From: an uncultured Paracoccaceae bacterium
Lineage (GTDB): Bacteria > Pseudomonadota > Alphaproteobacteria > Rhodobacterales > Rhodobacteraceae
Assembly: GCA_947494675.1 (NCBI GenBank)
Contig: CANLVP010000003.1
Location: 359,791 to 423,790, forward strand
Direction: 5' to 3'
DNA length: 64,000 nt
Shown: in pieces, positions 1-11,411 of the stretch
Position numbering within the stretch: position 1 is the first letter of the stretch
Layout of the letters: every line of letters begins with the position of its first letter
The notes under the pieces: generated by a model
Seen by the model: only the letters and a program-made list of their open reading frames with translations
Database searches by the model: none
What the model was told of the DNA's origin: nothing
Translations under genes and position numbers: made by a program

Positions 1-1332
1 CGGAAAGCTCAGCGCGCCGTCAGGGAAATCCCCCATGCAGGACATCAGCGTCAGAACCCGGCCCTGTTCGGCGTCATGCGTGATCAAAGCCGCATGAAAT
101 TTGCCGCGATTGTAGTAGGTCGTGAGCCCCGCTGCTTGCTGAAAGGTCGTGGGGTCAAAGGTCACGGTCGTTTCGGCGTGGTAGGCCAAATGTTCTTGCC
201 TGCGCGCGACGAGGGCCTGTTCAAACCAGCTTCCAATGCTCTCGCGTCCGGTCAGGACCAAGGCCCTGTCCGCCACGTGGAAAATCCGGTCAGGGTAAGG
301 CGTGCGGAGCCACTGAAATTCTGGCGGGAGCGCGGTGAAATGGTTGTGGATGACGGGTGCTGCGACCGCTGGCGGATGATCTGTGGGGATTGTTTCGGGG
401 GACAAAAGCCCGCCATCTTCGAGATAAAGCCAGTCATCGCGCCACACGACCCGCGCGATCCCGGTTTCGCGCCCGCAGGGGCAGAACCGCCCTTTCCCGT
501 TTGCATCTGTGATTGGACGACCCATGAGATAGGTGTGCCAACCGGTGCCATCCTCGGCCTCAACATATTGGCCATGTCCGGTGCGTTGCACGGGATGATC
601 AGGCGCACCCTTGGCCGACATGACGTGCAAGTCTGGGTGATCCTCGTAGGGACCCCAGATGTCGCTTGACCGCGCCAAGGTCACGGCATGTTCATAGCCT
701 GTCCCACCTTCAGCGGTGGTCAGATAATACCAGCCGTTGCGCTTAAAAATATGCGGTGCTTCGGTCAGCCCCCGCGGCGTGCCCGCGTAGATGTTCCGGA
801 CAGGTCCCGTGAGGCCGTCCGTTTCGGACCATTCCTGCAACAAGATGCCATCAAAGCTGTCGTGCGCGGGGTTGACCCCTGTGCCCGGCCCTCGATGATT
901 CCACTGCATGTTGACGAAATACTTGCGCCCGTCGGCATCATGGAAAAGCGACGGGTCAAAACCAGAGGAGTTCACGTAGATCGGATCAGACCAATCACCG
1001 TTGATGGTATCGCAGGTGACGACATAGTTTGGCGCGTCTTTGAACGCCCCGTCCAGCCGCTTCACGTCCGTGTAGACCAACCAAAATCGCCCGTCCGCAT
1101 GGGACAAACAGGGCGCCCAGATGCCGCAGCTGTCGGGGTTACCACGCATGTCCAATTGCGCCGCCCGGTTCAGAGGGCGACTGACCAGCGTCCAGTTCAC
1201 AAGGTCGGTCGAGTGGTGGATCTGGACGCCGGGATACCATTCAAACGTCGAGGTCGCGAGGTAGTAATCCGACCCAACCCGGCAGATCGACGGGTCGGGG
1301 TTAAAGCCGGGCAGGATCGGATTTGTGATCAT
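1..1332 (-). CDS. Glycoside hydrolase family 43 (beta-xylosidase/arabinofuranosidase-like), C-terminus cut by the window edge
   Basis: Not in the ORF track because it has no stop inside the window. Reading the minus strand from ATG at 1332 gives MITNPILPGFNPDPSICRVGSDYYLATSTFEWYPGVQIHHSTDLVNWTLVSRPL..., a typical GH43 N-terminus. Start overlaps the preceding gene stop (ATGA). Confidence 0.9.
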   Translation of the reverse strand, partial: MITNPILPGFNPDPSICRVGSDYYLATSTFEWYPGVQIHHSTDLVNWTLVSRPLNRAAQLDMRGNPDSCGIWAPCLSHADGRFWLVYTDVKRLDGAFKDAPNYVVTCDTINGDWSDPIYVNSSGFDPSLFHDADGRKYFVNMQWNHRGPGTGVNPAHDSFDGILLQEWSETDGLTGPVRNIYAGTPRGLTEAPHIFKRNGWYYLTTAEGGTGYEHAVTLARSSDIWGPYEDHPDLHVMSAKGAPDHPVQRTGHGQYVEAEDGTGWHTYLMGRPITDANGKGRFCPCGRETGIARVVWRDDWLYLEDGGLLSPETIPTDHPPAVAAPVIHNHFTALPPEFQWLRTPYPDRIFHVADRALVLTGRESIGSWFEQALVARRQEHLAYHAETTVTFDPTTFQQAAGLTTYYNRGKFHAALITHDAEQGRVLTLMSCMGDFPDGALSFP

Positions 1333-2438
1333 TTCAGGAGGGCCTTTGCCTCTGCGATGCCCAAGGGTGCCGGTTTTGTGCAAGTGGTGGTCATTGCTTC
1401 AAACTGGCCGGTCTGGCCGGATTTCAGGATTGAGGTCATCACATCCGTGGCATGTACCGCGAGCGAGACGTCGCAACGATGGGGCCGCCCTTCTGTGATG
1501 CCCGCGACCATATCCGCAAGGCCCGCACAACGGTAGTTCGCGCGACCATTGTCGTTTATCACCCCAAAAGGATGGTCCCAGGCGGCCACGGCTTGCATCT
1601 GACCAACCGCATCGGATTGGTGCAGATCGCCCCCAAAGAAGTTGGGGTCCGGCACATAAAGCGTGCCATCCTCACCATAGATTTCCATGTTCTGGTGGTC
1701 GTGCGCTGTGATGTCCCAAGAGGCGGACAGTGTGATGGTCGCGCCCTGCTCAAACTCCAACAAGGCATGGATGTTGGTCGGCGTTTTGACTGGAACGACC
1801 TCCCCATTGCGGGGGCCATTTGCGATGGTCCGTTCCGACTTGGCCGCGCTGGTCAGGGCGGCGACACGTTTGACCGGTCCCAAAAGCTGGATCAGGTTTG
1901 TGACGTAATAGGGACCGATATCAAGGACAGGTCCGGCACCCGGCAGGAAGAAGAAATCAGGGTTGGGATGCCAATGTTCCATGCCCTTAGACATGACATG
2001 TGCCGTGCCTGCCACGACCTTGCCGATGCCGCCTGCGTCGATGATCTGACGGGCCTGCTGGTGTGCGCCGCCAAGGAAGGTGTCGGGGGCAGAGCCAACC
2101 CGCAAGCCACTGTCATCACAGAGCTTTTGCATCGCCTTGGCCTGGTCCAGCGTCAGCACGAGCGGTTTTTCCGAATAGGCGTGCTTGCCTGCTTTCAGGA
2201 TAGAACAGGTCACGTCGAAATGTGCATCCGGGATCGTCAGGTTGATGATCACGTCGATATCGTCGCTGGCCAAAAGCGCGTCGACGCTGCGGGCATCGAC
2301 GCCAAATTCTGCCGCACGCGCGGTGGCGGCGTCCATGTTCATGTCAGCGACAGCCACGATATCCACGCCCTTGAACATGGGGCCAAGACGCAGGTAGGCG
2401 GCAGAGATATTGCCGCAGCCAATAATTCCGATGTTCAT
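1329..2438 (-). CDS. Gfo/Idh/MocA family oxidoreductase
   Basis: 369 aa; N-terminal Rossmann MNIGIIGCGNISAAYLRL and EKPLVLTLDQAKAM motif; AAGGAAG upstream of ATG. Confidence 0.92.
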   Translation of the reverse strand: MNIGIIGCGNISAAYLRLGPMFKGVDIVAVADMNMDAATARAAEFGVDARSVDALLASDDIDVIINLTIPDAHFDVTCSILKAGKHAYSEKPLVLTLDQAKAMQKLCDDSGLRVGSAPDTFLGGAHQQARQIIDAGGIGKVVAGTAHVMSKGMEHWHPNPDFFFLPGAGPVLDIGPYYVTNLIQLLGPVKRVAALTSAAKSERTIANGPRNGEVVPVKTPTNIHALLEFEQGATITLSASWDITAHDHQNMEIYGEDGTLYVPDPNFFGGDLHQSDAVGQMQAVAAWDHPFGVINDNGRANYRCAGLADMVAGITEGRPHRCDVSLAVHATDVMTSILKSGQTGQFEAMTTTCTKPAPLGIAEAKALLK

Positions 2439-2450
2439 ATCTGTCTTCCT

Positions 2451-3203
2451 TTACAGTGACTTAGCGTGTTCAAGCGAGACGCGCGCGAAACGCGTGTCGT
2501 CGGATGGGTTGTCGTGTTCCAGCACAAAGTGGTTCGTGCCCGCGCCGCGCAATGCGCCCATGATCGTGGCCCAATCGATGGTGCCCTGACCAAGATCGGC
2601 CCAACCGTCTTCGTCCTGTTTCGTGCCCGCGGCGGCGATGTCTTTGACATGGGCCGCTGTCACGCGGGAGCCGTATTTTGTGATCACATCCAAGGGGTTA
2701 GCGCCTGCGACAACGGCCCATGCGACGTCGAATTCGAAGGCGAGGTCATTGCCGTCCAGCATGACGTCGATGGGCAGGGTTCCATCGGCAAGCGCTTCAA
2801 ATTCGAAGGCGTGGTTGTGCCAGCCAAAGGTCAGGCCCGCCTCTTGGAATGGCGCGCCGATGCCAGCGAGTTGCTGGCCAAATGCGGCCCAGCCGTCGGC
2901 ATCGGTAGGGCGGTCCTCCTCGACCAAATATGGGCAATAAATGCTTGTGATTCCAAGAGCTTTCGCGATGTCCATGACACCACTCGGATCACTTGCAAGT
3001 TGCGGCAATCCGAAGTGGCCCGACGGCATTTTCAACCCAGTTTCATCAAGCGCTGCTTTAGTCGCGGCAACCGCGGCGGGATCGGCATAGAGCGCGCCGT
3101 ACCCCTCGACCCCAGTGTAGCCAAGATCGGCGACCATGCGCAGCGTCTTGTCCATGGGGCCAAAGTTGCGAGAGCAGAAAAGTTGATAGGAAAAGCCAGT
3201 CAT
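2451..3203 (-). CDS. Sugar phosphate isomerase/epimerase (xylose isomerase-like TIM barrel)
   Basis: 250 aa; LGYTGVEGYGALYADPAA, FGWHNHAFEFE, HVKDI and FVLEHDNPSDD are typical of the AP-endonuclease-2-like family. Confidence 0.88.
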   Translation of the reverse strand: MTGFSYQLFCSRNFGPMDKTLRMVADLGYTGVEGYGALYADPAAVAATKAALDETGLKMPSGHFGLPQLASDPSGVMDIAKALGITSIYCPYLVEEDRPTDADGWAAFGQQLAGIGAPFQEAGLTFGWHNHAFEFEALADGTLPIDVMLDGNDLAFEFDVAWAVVAGANPLDVITKYGSRVTAAHVKDIAAAGTKQDEDGWADLGQGTIDWATIMGALRGAGTNHFVLEHDNPSDDTRFARVSLEHAKSL

Positions 3204-3212
3204 TTCATGTCC

Positions 3213-5578
3213 TTAAGTCGTGGCACTGTGCAGATCGCGCAGCACGAAGTTTGGTGTTTGTGAGGGATCATCGGGGGTAAAGGTCAGCGTCGCCGTGTGG
3301 TCCGGGCCGAGGTGGATAGCGTTAGTGTCAAAGCTGCCGGGGATGTCGGCCTCTGCCGTGACAAAAAGCGCCATGTTTTGGGCAGAGATCGAGAGGGTGT
3401 AAGTGCCGCCAGAATGGCGGACGCTATGGGCCAGTTTTGGGGCTAAGAGATTGTAATGTTTGTAAGGTTTCGGCGCGAAGACATCGCCGCCCTTGGCCCC
3501 GTTTGAGGCTGTCCAACCAAATGTCAGCATCTCTTGATCGCCCACCGTCAGTCCTGCCAAGAGCTCAACAGCTGCTGTGCCTACCGTGGCATTGGCCGTT
3601 GCCAATTCGCGGGTTTTGCCCGCCATATCAGTGGCATAGGCTGCCACCTCGACATCCACGGGATCAGCGGTATCGTTGATTGCACGCAGGCTGATGCTGT
3701 CACCTTGTGGGACGGCAACGACGGTGACAGGCGCGTTGAAGCTAACCGACAGATAATGCAGGATTTTCCAGCCGCCGCCATAGTCGAGAGAGGCCCAGCT
3801 GGCGACTGGCCAGGTGTCATTCAATTGCCAGACCAATGTCCCCATGCAATGCGGTTTGAGGGACCGCCAATGGGTGACGGCGGTCTTGATCGCGAGGGCT
3901 TGCTGGATTTGGCTGACGTAGACGAAGTTGTTGAAATCGTTGGGAAACCGGAAGTAACGGAACATCGTTTCAGCGATACGGGCATTGCCGCCGGGGTTCT
4001 TTTGATGGCTTTCCATCACCGGAGCCGCGATGTTGAAATCCGCCGGGTCCGCAAAGTTGCGGATTTGGTCCATTGACGGATAGCTTTGAAAGCCGAATTC
4101 TGAACAAAAACGGGGACTTACGTCGCGGTAATGGTCAAAGTCGCGGCCCTCGTGCCAGACCGACCAAAAGTGCATGTCACCAGAGCTGTCGTCGTGCCAT
4201 GCGTCGCCAAATGACAGCGGTCCGGGTGATGGAGAAGACGGCCACCAGTTGGCATTTGGCAGCAGGTCCAGAAGTTCCGTTTCGATACAACGGTTTAGCC
4301 GATCATAGTTAACGAGGTAGCGATCACGGTCGGTCTTGGATTCATCATACCAGTTTAGGGCGCCGACGAGTTCATTGTCGCCGCACCAAAGCGCGAGCGA
4401 TGCGTGGTGATGCAGGCGCGCTGCGTTGTAGCGGACCTCTGCCCGGACCTCGGAAAGGAAAGCGTTATCAGATGGATAGAGGTTGCAGGCGAACATGAAA
4501 TCCTGCCAAACAAGCAGGCCCAATTCGTCACAGGCATCATAGAACGACGTCGGCTCATACCGGCCGCCGCCCCAGATACGGACCATATTCATATGCGCAT
4601 CCACGGCAGCTTGCAGTAAACGCCGCGTGCGGTCCTGTGTGATGCGCCCCGGCAGGGCGTCGGCGGGGATCCAATTGGCCCCTTTGCAGAACACGTCGCG
4701 GCCATTGACGCAGAGCTTAAACCCAAACCCAGCCTCATCTTTTTCGGTCACCAGTTGAATGTCGCGCAGCCCGATCCGGCGCGTGGCGACAGCATCACCG
4801 GCGTTAACCTTTAGGTCGTAGAGGGGCTGATCCCCCTGCCCCACGGGCCACCACAAACGGGGATGCAGAACCTGTATGGAAACCATGCACGACCCATGCA
4901 CAACCTGTGCGCATGAAATCCCACCGTCGAAGTCGAAGGTAACCTCTCCTTTATAATTGCTGACCTCGGCCCGCACGGTCAGGGTGACGCCATCGGAATG
5001 GTCTTGGCTGACGATCAGCCGGTCGATCCGGGGCGCGGCAGAGGGTTCGATGCGCAGCGTGCCGTAGATGCCAAAGGGGGCAAGCGCGATGTTCCAGTCC
5101 CAGCCAAAATCGCAGGCCGGTTTGCGGATGAAATTGCCGTAGGGGATCGGGCAATTGTCCGACCATGGGATCGGGAATGGGTGCGCGTCAGATTTGGCCT
5201 TGCCAGCAACGACCGGCGAATGAAAGGTGACGCTGATCGTGTTGGTGCCGACCTGTGCGGCCTCCGCCAAGGACACCCGGTAGCTGCGAAATGCGTTTTC
5301 GGATTGCAGGACTACCACGTCATTCACGCGAATGGTGGCCACGGTGTCGACCTCTGACAGCACCAGATCGACGTCCGTATCTGACAGCTCAAACGTCCGG
5401 GTCGCGGTCCAGTCACGTTCGCAAATCCAGCGCAGATCGTATTCGTTGCGGCCCCAATAAGGATCAGGGATCAACCCGGCATCATGCAGCGCCGTGATCC
5501 CGTCGCCCGGCAGCGACAAGTCGCAGTTATGCATGCCGCTTGCGTCTGCAAGCGACCATATGCCGGACAGATCAAGCA

Positions 5579-5579
<1 letters not shown>
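3213..5579 (-). CDS. Glycoside hydrolase family 2 beta-mannosidase-like protein
   Basis: 788 aa; DLSGIWSL start, PRLWWPVGQGDQPLYDL, MVRIWGGGRYEPTSFYDACDELGLLVWQDFMFACNLYP, WCGDNEL acid/base, CSEFGFQSYPS nucleophile. Confidence 0.93.
4861..4915 (+). repeat. Five-unit tandem 11-bp repeat array, same family, inside the GH2 gene
   Basis: GGATGCAGAAC|CTGTATGGAAA|CCATGCACGAC|CCATGCACAAC|CTGTGCGCATG, contiguous 11-nt units, same strand and same closing TGCGCAT as the array at 49309. Confidence 0.75.
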
Positions 5580-6654
<1,075 letters not shown>

Positions 6655-6658
<4 letters not shown>

Positions 6659-7632
6659 CCTTTGACGGCTCCTGCTGCGATGCCGCGGACGAACAGTTTG
6701 CCGCTGGCGAAGTAGATAACGAGAGGCACAAGGCCGGTGAGAAGTGTGGCGGCCATGTTGACGTTGTATTCTTTCACGCCTTGCACAGAGTTCACGATGT
6801 TATTGAGCTGCACGGTCATCGGGTAGGTTTCCGGCTTGGTGTAGATCACACCAAAGAGGAAGTCGTTCCAGATGCCTGTGACCTGAAGGATCATCGCAAC
6901 AACGAAGATCGGCAGGGACATGGGCAGCATGATACGGAAGTAGATGCCCCAAAAACCAGCGCCATCGACGCGGGCCGCTTTGAACAGCTCTTCGGGGACA
7001 GAGGTGAAGTAATTGCGGAAGAGAAGCGTCAGGATCGGCATGCCAAAGATCGTGTGCACGATCACGAGGCCAGACAGTGAGCCCATGAGCCGGAAGCTGG
7101 ACGCGTCTTCGTTGAAAATCCGCAGGAACCACGTGATGCCCTCGCCGCTTTCGCGCAGCAGGATCACGATTGGGTAGATCATGACCTGATAGGGGATGAA
7201 GGCGCCGAAGATCAGGATGGTAAAGAAGACCTCTGACCCTTTGAAACGCCAGTTCGCCAGCGCGTAGCCATTTACCGATGCAATCGCGATGGAGATGATC
7301 ACCGAAGGCACGAGGATCCAGACGGAGTTGGAAAAGCCGCGCGACAGGCCTTCGCAGTTGATGCCTGTGCAGGCCTCTGACCACGCCTTGACCCAAGGTT
7401 CAAATGTGACCTCAACGGGTGGGGCAAAGATGTGGCCCAGACGCACCTCTGGCATGCCTTTCAGCGATGTCACGAGCATCACGTAAAGCGGCAGGAGGTA
7501 GTAGAGGCAGACCACAAAAAGCGTGCCGTAGATGATGATGTTGGTGCTTGAGAAAGCGCGCTTTGGTTTCGGGCCCGTGGGGCCAGTCATGGTTTGAGAA
7601 GGCGTAGGGGCGTTCACGGTCGCATCAGCCAT
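6655..7632 (-). CDS. Carbohydrate ABC transporter permease (MalG-like)
   Basis: 325 aa multi-TM protein with EAA-type motif EELFKAARVDGAGFWGIYFRIMLPMSLPIF. Confidence 0.94.
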
Positions 7633-8548
7633 TTTTCTTGCCTCCGAATTCGAGATAGGCCCAAGGGATCAGCACGACCAGAACGCTGAGAAGCATCATG
7701 GTGGAGGCCGCAAAACCAAGGCCGAGGTTTTGGGATTGGAACATCTTTTCGATCACGTATTTGGCGGGCACTTCCGAGGCGATACCGGGGCCGCCCGAGG
7801 TTTGCGCCACGACCAGATCGTAGACCTTAATGATGCCCGCTGAGATGATGACGAGTGCCGTCACAAAGACCGGGCGCATCATTGGAATCACGATGAAGAT
7901 ATAGGTTTTCCATGCCGGGATGCCCTCAACACGGCTGGCTTTCCAGACGTCTTCGTCGATGCCGCGCATACCGGCGAGCAACAGCACCATCACAAAGCCA
8001 GAGCCTTGCCAGATGCCCGCGATCAACACGCCAAAGATCACGATTTCCGCGTTGTTAAGCGGGTCAAACGTAAAGCTTTCCCAGCCCCAGTTGCGCACGG
8101 CGTTTTGCAGTCCGAGCGCGGGGTTCAAAATCCACTGCCACGCAAGGCCCGTCACAACGAAGGACAGCGCGAAGGGATAAAGGATGATCGTGCGGATGGT
8201 GTTTTCAAACCGGATCTTCCGGTCAAGCAGCGCGGCGAGGACAAAGCCAATCACCAGCGACAAGACCAGCGAGCAAAACCCGTAGATCGCGAGGTTTTCG
8301 ATCGAGATCAGCCAGCGGTTCTCGCTCCAAAGCCGTTCGTAGTTTTCGAGGCCGACCCATTTGTCGGGCGCGGGCAAAAGACGGGACCGCGTGAATGAGT
8401 GGTATATCGTCCAAAGCGTGCATCCGACGAAGACCACCAGAGCGGTGAAAATCATCGGAATCGCAGCAAACTTTGATGCTAAGTTGTTGAACAGACGCGA
8501 AGGTCGCTTGACCGCTGCCTCACGTTGTCCGGTATCCGTCACCGCCAT
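7625..8548 (-). CDS. Sugar ABC transporter permease (MalF-like)
   Basis: 307 aa multi-TM protein with DEDVWKASRVEGIPAWKTYIFIVIPMMRPVF. Confidence 0.94.
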   Translation of the reverse strand: MAVTDTGQREAAVKRPSRLFNNLASKFAAIPMIFTALVVFVGCTLWTIYHSFTRSRLLPAPDKWVGLENYERLWSENRWLISIENLAIYGFCSLVLSLVIGFVLAALLDRKIRFENTIRTIILYPFALSFVVTGLAWQWILNPALGLQNAVRNWGWESFTFDPLNNAEIVIFGVLIAGIWQGSGFVMVLLLAGMRGIDEDVWKASRVEGIPAWKTYIFIVIPMMRPVFVTALVIISAGIIKVYDLVVAQTSGGPGIASEVPAKYVIEKMFQSQNLGLGFAASTMMLLSVLVVLIPWAYLEFGGKKNG

Positions 8549-8634
8549 TTTGTCCCCCGTCGCTGGCTGTCAGGTAGGTCAAAACACCCCATCTGGCCGA
8601 GGGTGTTCAGAGCTACCAAAGGTGAGTTCGGAGA

Positions 8635-8660
8635 GGCCCGCAGCAAAGTCGCTGCGGGCC
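8635..8660 (-). terminator. Intercistronic hairpin between substrate-binding protein and permease genes
   Basis: Perfect 10-bp inverted repeat GGCCCGCAGC-AAAGTC-GCTGCGGGCC just downstream of the binding-protein stop; no clear U-run, so possibly an mRNA-stabilising or attenuating stem. Confidence 0.65.
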
Positions 8661-8676
8661 CACCCGGGAAGAAAGC

Positions 8677-9906
8677 TTAGTCAGCGCTTTCGATGATGCC
8701 GACGTAACGAGCCTGTGCATCTTCAACAGTGATCGACTGGTCATTCCAGAATTCGACCATCAGGTCTTCTAGCTGACCGGCTGTGTCTGCAGAGTAAGCG
8801 TTCACGCCATCGGGCAGAACGTTACCGGCTGCGAGGATCTCAAGACCCTTCTTCATGCAGTCGTTTGCAGCGGACAGATCAACGTCACCACGGATCGGCA
8901 AGGAGCCTTTCTTGAGGTTAAACGCAACCTGTACTTCTGGGCTGATCATCAGAGCGGCAAGCTCTTTCTGGGCAGCTTCGATGGCTGGATCGTCCTGCTT
9001 GGGGAAGTAGAACGCGTCACCACCTGTGGCGATGATTTCGTTCACGCCCAGACCTGGCAGACAGGTGTAGTCTTCGCCAGCGACCTGACCGGCCACCTGG
9101 AATTCACCCTGTGCCCAGTCACCGTGGATCTGGCCACCGGCCATGCCCGTGATGACGAGGTTTGTCGCCTGGTTCCAATCCTGAACGTTGGATCCGTCAG
9201 ACAGTGCACGTGCATCGGCATATGCCCGGAACACGGCTGTCATGTTTTCGCTGGCAGCAGCTTCGGCGCTCTTGTTGGTCAGAACGTCGATGTAAAGCTC
9301 TGTGCCACCCACGGCGACCATGATCGCACCAAAGGCGAGGCTTGTCTGCCAAGCTTGCTGACCCATCGCGAGAGGGATCACGTCAGCGGCGCGCAGGGCG
9401 TCAGCGGATTCAACGAATTCGAACCAATCGGATGGGACATCAACGCCAGCCTTTGCGAAGGCTTCGTGCGACAGCCACAGCCACTGCGGCGAGTGGATGT
9501 TGACGGGCACACAGTAGATCTTGCCGTCCAATGTGCAGCCATCCAACAGGCGGCTTGGGTTTACGATGTCAGCCCAGCCACCGGCTTCGGCCACATCTGT
9601 GAGGTCCAGCATCAGGCCAGCCTCGACCAGTTCCTCGGCTTGACGGCCGTGGTTCAACTGGGTGGCGTGCATGGGGTCGCCGCCAAGAATACGTGAGATG
9701 ATGATCGGGCGCGCAGTGCCGCCGGACCCAGCGATCGCGCCGTCGAGCCATGAGTGCTCTGTCGCGTCAAACGCTTTTGCAAATTCAGATACAGCGGCCG
9801 CTTCACCACCGGATGTCCACCAATGTGTGACCTCCAGCTCGACAGCGGACACAGATGACGCTGCGAGAATAGCAGTCGCCGACAACAGTTTTGTTGTGAG
9901 TTTCAC
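8677..9906 (-). CDS. ABC transporter extracellular substrate-binding protein (carbohydrate)
   Basis: The ORF track extends to 10401, but GTG at 9906 preceded by GGGAGG gives a clean signal peptide MKLTTKLLSATAILAASSVSA followed by VELEVTHWWTSGGEAAAVSEFAKAF. Confidence 0.93.
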   Translation of the reverse strand: MKLTTKLLSATAILAASSVSAVELEVTHWWTSGGEAAAVSEFAKAFDATEHSWLDGAIAGSGGTARPIIISRILGGDPMHATQLNHGRQAEELVEAGLMLDLTDVAEAGGWADIVNPSRLLDGCTLDGKIYCVPVNIHSPQWLWLSHEAFAKAGVDVPSDWFEFVESADALRAADVIPLAMGQQAWQTSLAFGAIMVAVGGTELYIDVLTNKSAEAAASENMTAVFRAYADARALSDGSNVQDWNQATNLVITGMAGGQIHGDWAQGEFQVAGQVAGEDYTCLPGLGVNEIIATGGDAFYFPKQDDPAIEAAQKELAALMISPEVQVAFNLKKGSLPIRGDVDLSAANDCMKKGLEILAAGNVLPDGVNAYSADTAGQLEDLMVEFWNDQSITVEDAQARYVGIIESAD

Positions 9907-9921
9907 GATTTCAACCTCCCT

Positions 9922-9959
9922 GACTAAATCGTTGTAGAAAATCCTATAACGATTTAGTC
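9922..9959. promoter_or_regulatory. Perfect 12-bp inverted repeat upstream of the ABC operon (candidate LacI operator or 5' leader stem)
   Basis: GACTAAATCGTT (9922-9933), 14-nt spacer, AACGATTTAGTC (9948-9959); lies between the binding-protein GTG and the divergent lacI-family gene. Confidence 0.6.
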
Positions 9960-10053
9960 TCATCTGACAACGGATTAATTTTGCGCTGAAAAGAAACCTG
10001 TTTTCGCCTTGAAAACTTAGGTACGAAAGACCCGGAAAGACACGGCAGGACTG

Positions 10054-11118
10054 ATGGCCAAGCACGACAAAAACGAAAAAGTCATGGTGAGTGATTCGGA
10101 AAAATCGGGTGGTGCACGCAAGCAACCGACGCTCAAAACGATCGCTGCTTTGACCGGACTTGCCGTGCCAACCGTGAGCCGCGCCCTGGGTGGCGCGTCC
10201 GATATTAGCGTGGCCACACGGGCCCGCGTGCGGTCTGTTGCGGATGAAATTGGCTATGTCCCGAACCGCGCAGGCGTGCGTCTCCGGACGGGCCGGACCA
10301 ATGTAATATCCTTGGTGTTGTCGTCCGAACATGAGGTGATGAACCACACCGCCCGGCTGATTTCTGCGGTCGCATCTGGCCTGCGCGAGACGCCGTTCCA
10401 CCTAAATATCACGCCCTATTTTGCGGACGAAGATCCGATGAAACCGATCCGCTATATCGTGGAAACGCGCTCTGCCGATGCGGTGATCTTTAACCAGACC
10501 CGGCACGAAGACCCACGCGTGGCCTATCTGCGCAGCGTCGGCTTTCCCTTTGCCACCCATGGCCGCACGGTGTGGTCGCATGAACATGCCTATTACGACT
10601 ACGACAACGCGGCTTTTGGTGCCTTGGGCGTGGCCGAACTTGCCGCGCGCGGCCGGCGCAATATCCTCTTGGTCGCGCCGCCTACCGAACAGCGTTACGG
10701 GCGCGACATGATCATCGGCGCTGAGACAAAGGGCCGCGAGCACGGTGTTGAGGTGCGGGTGTTGTCTGGCGCCACAAGTGACGACGCCATGCAAGAAACC
10801 GAAGTTGCAATTGATGCCCATATCGCGTCAGGCGCCAAGCTGGACGGGCTGATTTGCGGGTCGAACGCCAGTAGTATTGCGGCCATGTCCTCGGTCGAGC
10901 GGGCCGGACTTGTGCTTGGCGATACGGTTGATTTGTTCAGTAAAGAGGTCGTGCCCCTGCTCAGACGGATCAGGCCATCGATCCTGACTGTGCACGAAGA
11001 CCTTGGCGAAACCGGGAATTTTCTGGCCCGTGCGGCTATGGCTGCGGTGCTGAGCCCTGAAAAGCCACCTATGCAGTTTCTGGAAGTCCCGACCTCTGAG
11101 CGGTTGATGGATTACTAG
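10054..11118 (+). CDS. LacI family transcriptional regulator
   Basis: 354 aa; LKTIAALTGLAVPTVSRALGGASDISVATRARVRSVADEIGYVPNRAGVRL helix-turn-helix and hinge, periplasmic-binding-like C-domain; divergent from the sugar operon. Confidence 0.95.
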   Translation: MAKHDKNEKVMVSDSEKSGGARKQPTLKTIAALTGLAVPTVSRALGGASDISVATRARVRSVADEIGYVPNRAGVRLRTGRTNVISLVLSSEHEVMNHTARLISAVASGLRETPFHLNITPYFADEDPMKPIRYIVETRSADAVIFNQTRHEDPRVAYLRSVGFPFATHGRTVWSHEHAYYDYDNAAFGALGVAELAARGRRNILLVAPPTEQRYGRDMIIGAETKGREHGVEVRVLSGATSDDAMQETEVAIDAHIASGAKLDGLICGSNASSIAAMSSVERAGLVLGDTVDLFSKEVVPLLRRIRPSILTVHEDLGETGNFLARAAMAAVLSPEKPPMQFLEVPTSERLMDY

Positions 11119-11183
11119 CCACCGGGTGGGGCAATCTCTTCCCCTCTTGCCGGATCGGATTTCCGCGTCTAGGGTCGCCGCAC

Positions 11184-11333
11184 ACGACGGGAGAACCGGT
11201 TTAACCGGTGCCGAAGGCGCAACCGCCCCGGAAACGCTCAGGCACAAGGACCGACGTGGACGATAAGACTCTGGAGAGTGGTCCGTTGGACCCGCCGAAG
11301 GGATAACGATCTCAGGCGAAAGGACAGAGGGGG
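11184..11333 (+). ncRNA. Tandem glycine riboswitch (gcvT element)
   Basis: Two consecutive aptamer signatures: GGGAGAACCGG..GCCGAAGGCGCAACCGCC..CGCTCAGGCACAAGGACCG and TGGAGAGTGGTCC..GCCGAAGGGATAACGATCTCAGGCGAAAGGACAGAGGGGG, directly upstream of gcvT. Confidence 0.93.
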
Positions 11334-11411
11334 CATCACGCAGCGCAAGTCGCGCTGCCATGTGGTGCCCGGTGATCCCATCAGATCAGCGCGGCCCGGA
11401 AAGGGAACCGG

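Noticed and set aside
688-3263. Plus-strand ORFs 688-1536, 1452-2459 and 2466-3263
   Set aside because: Antisense to clearly recognisable GH43, Gfo/Idh and isomerase genes; shadow ORFs.
9907-10401. N-terminal extension of the substrate-binding protein ORF to 10401
   Set aside because: Would cross the promoter region and overlap the divergent lacI-family gene; GTG at 9906 with GGGAGG and a signal peptide fits better.
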